Positions 1 through 12,800 of a stretch of DNA of 64,000 bases are shown here, in pieces (the first letter of the stretch is position 1; the number at the start of each line of letters is the position of its first letter). A program made the position numbers and the translations under genes. The stretch spans positions 8,276,001 to 8,340,000 of the forward strand of contig JAMPIT010000890.1 in the NCBI GenBank assembly GCA_026261815.1. The letters are read 5' to 3'. The notes below the pieces were generated by a model. That model ran no database searches. It was given only the letters and a program-made list of their open reading frames with translations, and was not told where the DNA came from. The DNA comes from Monarcha castaneiventris obscurior. Lineage: Eukaryota > Chordata > Aves > Passeriformes > Monarchidae.

Positions 1-260
1 TTTATGGCAGTTTGCAGAAGGGCTATTTAATCAAATAAAACAGACCCCATTCCCTGCTGAATGTAAGAGAGGGAGAGATACCAATCCCAGGGGCTGTATC
101 AAGATGGGTGGAAAACACAATGCATCTGTAATGAAAAACTGAGTAGATAAGCAGCTGCATTATAAAAGTCTGTAAGGGTTCTGGTCATAGCATCAATCTA
201 AGGGTAGAAGATTGTGTTGTTTTATCGCTCTGACCTCAGAGCAGGATTTCCTTGTAATGC

Positions 261-848
261 AGTCATGGTTTAACCCCAGCCAGCATCCCAGCCCCACACA
301 GCCACTCTGTCATTCCCCCTCATTTCTGGATGGGGGAGAGCATCAGCAGGGTAAAAGTGAGAAAACTCATGGCTTCAGATAAAGATGGTTTAATAAGTAA
401 AGAGAAAGCCACACAAGCAATCAAAGCAAAACATGGAATCCATTCACCACTTCCCACAGGCAGACAGGTGTTCAGCCATCCCCAAGAAAGCAGGGCTCAC
501 GTGTAACAGGTCCTTGGGAAGACAAATGCCAACACTCTGAATGTTCCCCCTTCCACCTCCTTCCCCAGGCTCTATATGCCGAGTATAATGTCACATGGTG
601 TGGGACACTCTGGGGTCAGCTGGGCTCAGCTGTACCAACTGTGCCCCCTCCCAACTCCTCCTACACCCCCAGCCTCCTCGCTGGTGGGGTGGTGGGAGGA
701 GCAGAAAAGGCCTTGACACTGTGCAAGCTCTGCTCAGCAATAGTGAAAATATCCCTGTGCTATTGACACTGTTTCCAGCACAAATCCAAAACACAGCCCA
801 TACTAGCTACTCTGAAGAAAATTAACCATCCCAGTCAAAACGAAAACA
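261..848 (-). mobile_element. Solo LTR of an ERVL-like bird endogenous retrovirus, antisense to GRID2
   Basis: Recognised by similarity to a common bird LTR family. On the + strand it begins with TCATGGTTTAACCCCAGCC and ends with a degenerate version of the family's 5' terminus (AATTAACCATCCCAG ... AAAACA). In between lie the GGTTTAATA block, the TCACATGGTGTGGGACACTC block and the CAGCCTCCTCGCTGG block typical of the family. Read on the minus strand it carries an ATTAAA polyadenylation-type signal (389-394) about 130 bp from its 3' end. No gag, pol or env sequence adjoins it, so it is a recombined solo LTR. Possible 5-bp target duplications are eroded (AATGC left, AATAT right). The edges are approximate to a few bases, and the exact family name needs a repeat library. 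It lies in the intron upstream of the exon. Confidence 0.82.
389..394 (-). promoter_or_regulatory. ATTAAA polyadenylation-type signal inside the ERVL-like LTR
   Basis: The minus strand reads ATTAAA here, inside the LTR and upstream of its 3' end, where the R/U5 processing signal of an LTR is expected. It would end antisense transcripts, not GRID2 transcripts. The hexamer alone is common by chance; support comes from its place in the LTR. Confidence 0.45.
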
Positions 849-3800
849 AATATCTTTCTAGCAAGAATTCTCAACCTGTGAGTAAATAAATTGAGGACAT
901 GGCACCTTCCCATTAGTGAGACTTGTCCCTGACTGTCTCTAATACAAATCCCCAGGGAACCTCTAAATTTCTCTTCAGTCTTCAGTTCAGTCCTGGATGC
1001 AGTTCTTTAATGCTCTGTTTTATAAGAGATTGATGGCCAGGACATGTCTTATGATTATGCAAGGGACTACAACATAACTTGATTCCAAATGGTCTGAATT
1101 TATTACCACGGGAAGACACCGAAATCATTTGTGTCCTGCAGCATGGAGGAATGGCATGGGCTTGCTTCCTAAACTGCATGTGGTCAGAAAAATGTGACAA
1201 ATCCAAGTCTGAAAATCTTTACATTTTGTTTCACACGTGGCAGGAGTTCTGAGCATGGTTGTGTTTTATGTGACACTTCAAGTATGCACTTGAAAGCTGC
1301 TGGACTGGGCCTCTCAATGGGCACAAGTACTCTGTCACCTCATTCGTGGGTTTTCACTGGGAATTGATATGGGGGAGGACACCAGTCTGCTCATCCCTCT
1401 TAGAGGGGATGCCCACAGATACTGCATGCTCAAAAGCAGAATTTGGCATGAAAAAAATTAGCTGGTTATAAGCAGCAATATCTTTAGGATCAGAATTTTG
1501 GCCTTAAGTGCTACAATTCTTCTCCAGTCACGTCTTTATGTGCAAGTTGTTGTATGAATCTCCTGGAGTCCAAATGTTGTGGTTCACAGCATAGTCAGGA
1601 GGCAGCACACAACACTGTAGGTGCACACAGGGCAGGTGTTCCTGCAAAGGCAGGAATGTTTCCTCACAAAAAGAAAATGTGAGCATCAGTAAATGAATGT
1701 TTGCAAAGTGCTTTCAGTCCTTCAGATTATGCTATTATTAATCTGAACATCTTTGATTATGCAATGGTTGTGCTGAAAGCTAAGTGAAGGAGATGGTTTT
1801 CTTTAAACAGAATCTTATTCTTGATTAGAGCGATCGTTTCAGATCTAACAAAGTGAGCAGCAGACGGAACACAGCAAAGACAGCAGAACAATATGAGATT
1901 TTAGAAGGGAATCAAGCTAGGCAAACCCAGAAGTAATTCAAAAGAGCTCATACCAAAATTCTGGCTAACGTAATGACATATAGCATATGTTTGTTAATTA
2001 CAACAGTTGTGGGAAATACTCAGGGTATTATTTTGTCTTTTAATAGATGCCAATAGCAATCTTGAGTTAGAGAATTGTACTTCTGAATACATCCTCTCGT
2101 GTGGTGTTGAGAGTCTCCCCACCTTATTAGACACTATAGTGATTTTGCAAAATTTAAATGAAGTTTAGTGGAGTGGAAATATCAGCCAAGCATGTAACTA
2201 AAGATCACATGAATTCATCATATCTGATGGATTTTGCTACGCTTCTTGCAGTACCTCTCTCCTCCCAAACTAGTGTTCTGCTTTTCAAGATCTTGAATTG
2301 CCCAATTCAGCCTCTAATCAGCTAACCACCTTCATAGAACATCCCATCAAAGGTTTCTCTCTGTCTTTCTACCACACCTTTTCTCATATCTTCCAAGTTA
2401 ATTTCTCCCTACATCCAACATGAAAATTTTTTAGCTCAAATTTGGCACCCATTGAAAACAGTTAGTGGTAGACTTCAGCTCAATTTCTATTTCCATTCAC
2501 CAACTGGAAGCTGACTTGGCTGTTTCTGACCTTGTGAACAGAGTTACGAAGGGGAAATCTCATGACAACAAAAATTACTTAAGATTATATCATATCCAGA
2601 TCCCTTCCTGGCTGAAGGAAGACAAATCACAACCAAATAACAGAGAAACTTGCAGGTTTGTTTTGAATTTCTTTCTAATAGTAGTCCTAGGCCTGGTGGA
2701 GTTTATTCAGTCCCCACAGAGTTTCACATTGTACACTCTTGGACTGATACTGAATCAAATTGTACTGTATCCTTTCAGGATTTATATTGCATGCCTTCTA
2801 TACAGGTTTCAGTTTATTTTAGTTATTTATTTTATTCATATTATTTATTTACATTATTTTAGTTATTACTACTCTAAAAATTTTAAGCTATGAGGCATTT
2901 CTAACACTCCATGACAAGTTTTATGCAAATTTTGTAGCTGCAGTTTTGATCTCATCTTTATCATGTTATTCTCAATTTGTAGATTTCTGTTCTTTATTTT
3001 TTATGATGTTGTTGTCATATTTTTACAGTCTGTGGTTCATGTCAGTTCATTCAGCCCATACATTTCTAGACCTAGGTTCTGGTGTGTGCCCCATGTGGGT
3101 GCAGAGTAGGCCCATTGAACTGACTTTTAGTTATTCACTAGCTGCCAAATGTAGGTGCCTGTATTGGGCCTCAGATTTCCATTGTACTTGCATTGTTCAG
3201 CTCTAAATAATTTGAAATATGACAAAAAGAATAAAAAGGAGTTTTAAAAGAGACAAGAGAAAATATTATTGTGGTTTTATCTTCTTCAGCTACAATATCA
3301 TATGCTCTTCATAGATATGTCATACATAAGATAAAGGAGGATATATTTTTCTGGCATTGTATTTACTCTGCTTTCTTATATACATCTTGTGAATTAAAGT
3401 TTTTCTAAAATTTAACGTGAGTGATGTAGCAGCAATGATACTGTATTGGTCTTGACATAGATGTCGATTTGTAGGAATTGTGCTTTCTCTTTGTGTCTGA
3501 AGGGATGATACTTTCAGAAAAGCCCACGTGTGTGCAGTATGATGTTTTAATAGAAGTGCACCCAGAAAGGAGCTGTATCTGCACCCAGAGCACTGCACAG
3601 CTGCAAGGCTGTTTGTACAGATGCAGGCATGCAGCTGCTTCTCCTGAAAACTTGGTCAGGCACTTGTCACCAATGTGTCAGAAGCTGTGCAGCATCCTTT
3701 AGTATCTCCCTTAACAAGTAAAGGAAAAAATTGTATTCATCATTTTCCATTTAAAAATCCATACTGAAGGAACAAGGAGCATGCCAATAATAGAGAACTG

Positions 3801-6800
3801 GGCAAATAAATTATTATTTTTCTGCTTTGGCAGTCAGTTAAGGTCTTTTTCCACCCTTGCCACTGTGCTGGCACATGTGCCTGTGCAATGAAGTACCTAA
3901 TTTTCTGAAAGCCATAGAAAAACTGTAGTTCTTCCCTGAATTTAGTATATATGTGTCCAATACACTGTCCTTCTCATGGGAGAGTCCTGTAAGAGAAATT
4001 ATTTTTAAGTTACGTTGTGATATAAATGTAACTAACAAGGAACAGCAGTTTAGATATTCCTTCTTTACATAGACATAGTCCAACTTGGTTTTCAGTGAAA
4101 TAAATAACACAACACTGATGAGATTACATTTCCTAACAAGGTAGTGGCCTTTTTCAAGCCATCAGATGCTGGGTGATACCTGCTACACATTGGATGAAGC
4201 GCCAGAATATCAAGTTCATGAATTTTAGGATTCTTTTGCATGTGTTTTTCAATTTCCTTTCCCATTGTTTGGTGCTAACTAATGAAATTATTTCATTCAC
4301 GCAAGTACGATGTTTACTGATGTACGTGATTAGCTGAGCACTTAGCTGCCCACACTGCATGCACAAATACCTGATTTGCAAGTGAATTTTCTAACTAAGA
4401 AAATCTCAGTTGATGTTCCTAATTCCAGCTGGAATGCTGCTTCATTTTAAGATGGAAAATAAGCTCTGATTACATTGTATCTTCATGATGGTTTTTTTTT
4501 CTCTTACATAAGTACTTTACTTTTCTCATGACTCCTCTCAAAGATACCTTGGCATTTTTATTAATGTGGTAGGACTAGAACAAGTACTTGATTTTAACCC
4601 AATTGTATTCTATTTGTATACTCAGTGACACGGGGTATACACATCAAATACAAATTAAGAAAATAAGTAAGACTGGGTGACTAATCATAATGTATGTTTA
4701 CCAAAGAACTATCCTTGTTTATGATATAATGAGGTTTCTCAGCATACTTTGTCCAAGTTTGAATTTGAGAGGCTTGGGCAACACATAAAGAGACATAAAG
4801 TTTCCATGATTTATTAGACTCACAGGAAATCGGTAGTGGAGCAGGAAATACAATTGCTTATTGCCTTAATGATTCCATTTATACATATTTAGATTTTTAT
4901 AAGATGCCTAAAAACATGGCTCAAGTAAACCAGAGTGAGCCATCATTAGGGATTTATTCACTGGAATATAATCACAATTAAAACTGAAACTGTGTAAGGA
5001 AGGGGGTATTTTTATAAAATACTGTGTCGTTTCAAAAGCACTGCAATTGTCAACGTGTCATCATAGGGTATTTTCATATTCAACTACTACCTCTTTTTAA
5101 TCAAAATGTTTTTTTCATTTTGAAATGTTAATCCATTGCAGGGAAAGTAATTCAGATTGAAGTCAACTTTTTGGAATACAATATTCTCCAGTTCGGATTT
5201 TTTTTACTGGTTTTGGTGATATTTTTCCTTAATTCAAAATCCTGAAATTCCTTGTGCAGAGAGATAACTAATTTCTGTCCATCTTGATCTATCACTTTCA
5301 CCAAGCAAAAGGTCTGTGTTTAGCATTACATCTCTGAGTTTGTGTCAAGTATGCTGCCCAGGAATTTCTGTTGATTCCTGTTTCAGGAGAAAGAAGGGCT
5401 TAAAAATCTTTCATGGAAAATACCAGTCCTGAATAACTCCTCCAGCACAAGTGATTGTTTTTCAGTAATTTATTTATTTTTCAGCTGATGTTTGGCAGCT
5501 GTTTCTCAGCTCTGTCATCTGTAAACTGATTGCTGGCATCTGAGCTATGGTGTGGGCAGGTCAGGATGAATTAGAAGCAAATATAAGGGAAGTGTGTGAC
5601 TTGCACTTCATCTGTTATTTACAAAGGTGTGCCAAATGAATGTTACAGCCCTGGATAAGCAGAAATAGCAGTAGCCAGAGACGAACTGTCTGTGTACATT
5701 TGAAGGCAAAGGCTGTATTTCACTCTGTAAAGATGCAAAAGCCCAGCTGCCACCTGAAATTAGAGTGTCAGTAAATGTAAAATCCCTAGCTGGCTATGAA
5801 GAGTGCTCAGGAGCTGTTACACTGTTTTGGGTGCTGCTTGAACTTGAAACTGCTTCTGGACACTGTTTACATCTTTATTTACCTTTGCACATACAGAACT
5901 TGGGTGCCTGCTCCTTTACCTGGCCTTGCTCTGCCTGGCTGTGCATTGTGAATGACTCCAACAGCATTTTTTGTATTCACTGTTTTATCTGAGGGGTCTG
6001 ACTTCCTAGTTTGTGACTGCAAGCAGGGGCTGTAGGCTTGCTGCAGGGAGGGCAGCAGAGACAGGAACCAGCTTCAAGACTTACAGGGACCTTATGGGAC
6101 AAGTTGTTCTGCTGTGTCATCTTAGCAGTTGTCTGCATGGTGATAGCAAGAAGGCAATCTGAACTGAGTAAAAAAATGTGACTGTACTGGTCTTCTTTCC
6201 CCTCCCACAGCTCCTGATGTCTTCCATGGGCCCCAAACTGCAAAAGAAAGAGAAAACCTTAGTAGCTCAAATCTGTAATGTTCTCCTTTCCTGTGGGTTC
6301 AAAGCACCTTCTTGCACAAATCAAAATGCATTCAGCAGTGGGGTCTCCAAAGACCTGACAAGGCAGTGACAGGGGATGGTGTGGTGGCATTAGGAGCCAG
6401 TCTCTGCAGCAGCCTGAACTTACAGTCTTCCAAAATAAATACTCAGGGACACCTTGTGGTAGCCTTTATTGAACTCTCAGGGAAAGGGGTTACCAGGTGT
6501 TGCTGAAACCTGAAGGGGTGGGGACAAATCTCAGTTTGCTTCTTTCCACGGCCACGTAACCTGCTGCGCTTAGGGGGAAGATTCACTGCCAGAGAAGATA
6601 AGTGGTTTCATGCAGGTTTTCCAGAGGAAGAGGAGGCTTTTGAGACAACCAAAGTCTGTATGCAAGCAAACTGATGTGGAAGCACTGAGCTTCATGATCC
6701 AAACCTGTTCCTTCGTTCTCCAGCCCAAGCTTGTGCAGGTTGCCAGCAGTTGGTGCTTCTTGTCTCCTGCAGGTCATCAAAATGAAGGGAAACATGCTAA

Positions 6801-8510
6801 GTTGCTGTGCAGTGTAATTTCAGAGAGGTGAAAAAGAGGGGCTGGGAAGCTTTTCTTTTGAAGCTCAAGATACTGTGTCTCGACCAAGCTGGCTTCATTC
6901 AAATCTGGGCAGGAGATGCTTATCAAAAAGAGAAGAATACAGTGGTTCAAAAGAAGATAGTTAAATTCTTTTGTGTGAGCAGTGGGACATCTTGAGTCCT
7001 ATTACCACTAGGAAAGTGGTCAGGGCTCATGTAAAAGGAATATAAAAAACTGAAAGATAAGTCAGTTTCTTTAAAATAAATTTCTAAAATGAAACTATTA
7101 TTTCAAATGAGCTTTTACTGAAGAATTTTTCAGTATCGCTGGTAGTTTTGCAAAGACTTTTCTTGTGGTTACAGTTCTTTTTCAACTGATGAATGATTTT
7201 GATGAGTAGTTTTTTGACTTTTAATGATTTTTCTCTCCTTGCAGTTGGTATTCAGTGTGTCTTTGAAAAAGGAATGCTGCCCAAGAATTGCAGCTAGGCT
7301 TCTATTCTAAAGAAGGTGGACAAGAACCCTTCAGTGAGCATCATGCTGGGTTGATTTAATATAAAGAGGAATGCAGCTTTTCTAAATTCACCTCTGTTTA
7401 ATTTCTTCATAGTACTTTAATCCACAATTTTTTTTTCCACCCAAATGTGGAATATTGACACATGTACGTTTCCTCATTTAAATGTTCTTTTATTGGGAAT
7501 TAACTGCCACAAAAATATTAATTTATCAGAAGAGGGGGATCCCTTTAGCAACATTCGGTTTAAATTTGCCTCTTTATTGAGACTGCCACTTGGTTACCAG
7601 AGATCTAATCTTCTGAAGTGCTTTCATATAATTTCTGTGTATGACCTTCACTAGTGATACTCTTAAAACAGCATATATTGCTATCTGCAGCACTTGGTTG
7701 TCAAAGAGTAAGTGAGACTGGCATAATCAAAAAAGATGTTGCTTCCTTACCTTTCAAAGGATTTCTTTGCTGAGATTTAGCTTTTTCTGCCATGTCTCTT
7801 CCATCTGAAATTAATGTTTGCTCTAGTGAACCTGGGGTTCAGCTGCATGTCAGTGATCAGCATTATCTGCTGGTTTTTTAGTGCTTTGCTGTGATCACAT
7901 GAAGAAGCAGCTGGCTCTGTTCTCCCACCACCCTCAGAACTGTACCTTCAATTGGCCTCCATTGTTTTGCTCTGCTTGTTATTTTCTTTCCTGTTAACTT
8001 ACAAGATACCTTTAATTACAATGGCAAAATGTGAAGGCACTGAGCACTAGGAAAGTTCTGACACTGTGGTGCCCTCTCATTACAGAGCTCTCATACCTGA
8101 GTAAGTCTTATTCTGGATGAATTATTCAAGGTCTGCCCAGTGTAACAAGTGAACACGTGATCATGAGGCTTTTCTCAAGAAGTTGATGGCAGGTTGCATA
8201 TGAGGAATTAATGCTTCTTCTGATTAAGTTTTATATGTAACAAATAGACATGCCATTCCAGCTGATATGACACTGTAATGAAAGATAAACTTCATACCAA
8301 AGAGGAGGTGAGGCTGGGATTTCTAACCTCTTCTTTCTTCCCCTAAGCTTCCAGGTGTTTCATTTCCTGCTGCTGTTTGCTCCTGGGCTCAATGATGCCT
8401 TTAGAAACTATTCTGCATTTTCTGTTTGAATAAGTAAAAAGAATACACTTCACTGCTTTTCAAAGAGTGGCCCTTGAATTTAACTAACTTTTCAAGGCCC
8501 TGCAGAATTA
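849..8510 (+). other. GRID2: GRID2 intron, upstream block: AT-rich unique-looking sequence
   Basis: No gene, exon or repeat family was recognised in this stretch. It is AT-rich, with a strongly T/A-dominated segment at about 2803-2885. The longest open frame (2465-2893, +, 142 codons) runs into that low-complexity segment and encodes no recognised domain. It is assigned to the GRID2 intron because the next recognisable coding sequence is the exon at 14221. The far 5' part of the intron, including 1-260, is outside or at the window edge and also shows nothing recognisable. Confidence 0.6.
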
Positions 8511-8543
8511 TAGTAGTAGTAATAGTAGTAGTAGTAGTAGTAG
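8511..8543 (+). repeat. (TAG)11 microsatellite
   Basis: Eleven trinucleotide units in a row, one of them changed to TAA (8520-8522). It is the first part of a cluster of three simple repeats within 110 bp; the others are at 8577-8618. Confidence 0.97.
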
Positions 8544-8576
8544 CTGGTTGCCTTGATGACTGAATAGACTTTCTTT

Positions 8577-8618
<42 letters not shown>
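8577..8618 (+). repeat. Compound microsatellite (TA)11(TG)10
   Basis: Eleven TA units run directly into ten TG units with no interruption. Such TA/TG compounds usually arise by mutation at the edge of a dinucleotide array and are highly variable in length. The alternating TG part can adopt Z-DNA and the TA part can unwind easily. Confidence 0.98.
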
Positions 8619-11600
8619 AATTTTTACTCTGTGCTCTAATACCACCATGGGAATCCAGCTCCTGTCTTGCACTGCAGAGAGCTGTGGGTCAGATTCAGAT
8701 TCCCTGATTGCATGACTGCATTTCACTCTTAAGTTATGCAGATCAGCCACACGTGCTGTCCTGCAAGGGAGTGTGGGGCAAGAAGCTCCAAAATTGTAAT
8801 TTGGATGTACAGAAAGATTTACTTTTATATATTTTGGGGGTCTATTCAACAAAGCTGAAATGCACTTTTATTTCACTGGGATCCAAATAGAAGTCAGGTA
8901 GATTTGTGCCCTTTGTGAACAAAACCAAGACTTGAAGCCTTGGTCCCCTGAGGAAAACAAATTAGCAAATGAGAATTTCTCTGAAGTCACAAGATCTGAC
9001 TTGTGCTGCAGTCTGATAAACAGCAACTTCATTGGCCTCTTGCAAGAGGATTATGGAAAATGTTTCTATTCCCTTCTGCTGAAAAAAACCTTCTCTTGTG
9101 AATGCCGTCAACCTCTGCCAACATCTGACAATCTGAAAATCTAGATTTAGGCTTCCACCTCAGATTTCATCTTTTCCTTTCCCCATTTTGGAGTACAATA
9201 TCCACACTATGTATACCAGCTTTCACTCATCTATTTGCAAATGTTCACTCAATTTTCTCCCCTCTCCTTCATTCCTTGTGTAATAGCAGCCTTGGTGAGG
9301 CTGTGCTGTAGAAAGGAGCACAGCCCTCTGCAAGCTGTAGATGCTGCACTCTTGCTGAACATGGCAAGAGTGTATCAAAATTTAATTTATGTGTTTATAT
9401 ATATGCCAAAGTCTCAGCTCCACGCTGGTGGGCATAGGTCTAGCTAGCAGCACTGGATGGTGTTTTATCCTCTGTGTGGTCAGTGCAGCGGAATGGTCCA
9501 TCCTGGAGAACAGGACCCTCAAAGTGCTGTATGGAGCAGGTGATTAATCAGTGTCCTTGCTTGGGTTTAGGTCAGAGCTGGAGCTGCCGCTGCTATGCTG
9601 CAGAGGAGTCGGTTTGTATTCTTAGCTAAAATACAACAAACACTACAGCTGACAACTTCATAGGCAGGCAAAGGTGTACAGCAGTTGGCACCTGACTGGT
9701 AATGGAAAGGAGTAGAAAAAGCACCACCACTGTGTCTCTGGGGTGTAGGCACAGGGCCTTCAGAAAATGAGCTTCATCAGCATTATCTAATAATTTTTAG
9801 ATTTTCCTCTAGAAAATTAATGTCATTTTAATCAGTTTAAACTTAAGATTTCCCTGGCCTTGTGAGTTCCATTGTTTTTATAACAGTTAACACATTTCAT
9901 TGTACGATGAAATATTTAAAAGAGGTCTGCAGGAAAAATAATTGCCAGGTTTTTTAACCTGCAATCTATTGTGTATTTTTTTTTCTTTCACAAGCATTCC
10001 TTGTATTTCTTTTATAGAGGAATTCAAAATACAGAAAAGATATTATCCAGGAAAATACAAGCATGAAAAATTGCAGCAATTGGTTGTTGTTTACTTACAA
10101 TTATTTTTTCTGAAATTTAACATTTGCTAGACCTAGGAATGTGATTTTAGAATGCCAGAGCTGTACACAAATACATTATTCAGCTTACTCTGCATGAGAG
10201 GGTTAGCTGTAACAAGAAATACTATCCACATCCCTCTTGACATAAAATATGTGCATATGCAACAGTGTAATGGCTTTAAATGTTTTCCTCTTATAACTCA
10301 ACTGGCTTTTGGTGGAATCATCCAGGATAAATTTTAGCTAATAACTACAGGCAGAGCTTCAGCAAAGAAAAATTTCATAAGTGTTCAGTGATAAAAAATA
10401 GAAATGTAAGAGCCCTACAGAAATAGTTCTAATATGTATGTGCTGATGACCCCTGTTCTGTGTAACAACTCTTTTTACAGTAACTCCTCCAGAAGTGCTC
10501 ACAGGACCATGAAGTCAAGACAAGCATTTCTGTGTGGGGTACCACCCCCCCCAGTTTCATTAATGACCACTGTGGTGCTTGAGTTCACAATACCCTGATG
10601 AACAACTAACAGTTTCAATTTTGCCTGGTTTTGTTTTGTTTTGTTTTTTCCCCTATGACAACAGATATCAGATGCTCAAAAAGTCTTTTTAGCCTCTGCC
10701 ACAGTGACAGTCGGGAAGCCACAGGGAGGGAGAGCCGAGTGTCAGTTCTCCATGCCCCGGTGGGCTGGGGAGCTGGGGTTGCTGCAGAATGATAAAGTGC
10801 TGCCCTCCTACAAACGCCTCCCTGGTGATCCTGGGCTGCGTGGCCATGTGTGAGCAGCATTCAGATCTGCCACCATCCTGAAATGTTCTTCTCTCTACAC
10901 AGAAGGCCGAGATAATGATGAGGAAATGCAGAATCAGGGATGCAGTTTTTTTCTGCAAGTACTCAGTTACATGTGTTGCATGGATCAGTTTCTTTTCCCA
11001 AGTAGATTTTGCTTTCATTTCGCTCCCATAATTGGCTGAATATAAGTTTCTTAACTTTTTCTCATAATACAGAGCTGGAATTTTTGCTGTTGATTTTGAG
11101 GCCCAGAGTAGAAGTCTTTCACATAGCTATTGGAGAGCTAAAAAATACGTGCTTCCCATAGTAAGAGGGAGAGAGAGAGAAGGATCTAAGTTTTTAATTG
11201 ACATTTTGTTCTGAAATTCCCTTGTCCTTTTACAGAGAGCATCGTCCCCTCTTTCCATAGTGTAGGTGCAAATCTGTGAAATACCAACAGTGTTCCCCGT
11301 ATGTTATACTCTAGCAATATTTTATTCTTAGTCCTTTAAGCTAAAACCAGTCTTGAGCTGTGTCAAAGATCCCTGGGCAGGAAGTTTAGACTGATTCTCA
11401 GAAGAAGAGTATTCTAAAAAGGAAATCCTGTAGCTCCAGAGCTGCTAGATAACTGATTCTCTCTTAGTGAAACAGGTGTTTCTCCCATGCATAAAAATTA
11501 AGAATTGGAGACAGTTCAAAAGTAGTGTCACTTCTAATGGGAGGGCTGAACTGATAGAATTGAAAGGAAAGATGAAAGAAAGCCATATCCAGCTCAGCTA

Positions 11601-11703
11601 AGTAACAGAAAGATCCATTAATAATTGAAAGGTGTCAGCCCCAAAGTGTGACTGAGTATTTAGAACTGCAGAGCAAAAATACCTAGGAATGACATAAGAA
11701 AAT

Positions 11704-11723
11704 TATATATATATATATATATA
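11704..11723 (+). repeat. (TA)10 microsatellite
   Basis: Twenty bases of uninterrupted alternating TA in an AT-rich intron. Confidence 0.97.
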
Positions 11724-12774
11724 AAAGAGTTAGTAAGACTAAATTGAAGCAACAAAAAAATGTTAGACCAAGAAGTAGTTCTCTAAAGAGAGGGATTGCA
11801 AGCATGATAATTGCAACTTAGGTTTTCTCCATGGTTTTGAATTCCTCAGATTTGTAAGTGAATAGGGCAGAAATGCTAAAAAGGATGTATTTTAATGCAT
11901 GGAGCAATCATGTGTTGAAGGTAGATGATGGGAATGATCCCTTCTGGCTCTTCAATCTCTTTTGTGCCCCATGCACTTTAACTGAGGCTCACTGTGATGT
12001 TATCTATGAAAAGTAATATCTTCGTGGGAACCTGAACTGTGATATTATCAGCTCTGCTCTGAGGATCTTATATATACCACTTCATCACAGATATTATTGA
12101 CAGTAAGTGCTTTTACCACTTTTATATATTCTCTTTGTGAGTTGTTTTACAGCAAGGCAGCTAAATCAAGAGAATTTTTTCTGACCAGCTGAGCAGCTGA
12201 TAAGTCTCTTTACAAGCACTTAGGTGAATTCAATGCACTAGGATCATAAAAAGGTGGCTTAGGACAAAAGCGGGTGTCAAAACATAACCCTCTGCTCTTT
12301 CCATCACCTCAAAGGTTATGTCCCACATGTAAAATTACTTGGGTTTTGAACCCCACTTTTCCTTAATTCTTTTGTTCAGAAAGTCCATCTGATCCTTTTC
12401 AGGATTGATTTGCCCACTTCTGATCTTCTGCTTTTGTTTCCTATTTCCCTCCCTTGTTCTCTGCACATCATGGTCCTTTTTCAGGCTGAGTCATTATCCT
12501 TTTAAATTCTCCTAGGAAGGGCTTTTTTCTCAGTCATGCTATTTCTTACTCAAGTGGTGCCTGTAGGAAGATCAGAATGACCCATGCTAAGAAGAGCTCT
12601 GTGAGTGGTGGTGCCTATAGGACAAGCACACAAGTTGTATTGTTTGTTAATTTCAAATTCACTTCTATCCCTTATTCTCTCCCTGTTTAGATAGACCTAA
12701 ACCTCCACTGGGATGAAAAACCATTCTTGACTATTTTCAGAGCCTGAAGATTAAAACTGACCCAGTCTTGCACT

Positions 12775-12800
12775 TGTGTGTATGTGTGTGTGTGTGTGTG
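12775..12800 (+). repeat. (TG)n microsatellite with one interruption
   Basis: A 26-base TG array with a single TA unit near its start (12781-12782). It explains the Thr-His repeats in the antisense open frames here, which are therefore not real proteins. Confidence 0.95.

Noticed and set aside
8508..8852. 114-codon antisense frame with His-Thr, Ile-Tyr and Leu runs
   Set aside because: The repeats in the protein are translations of the TG, TA and TAG microsatellites.
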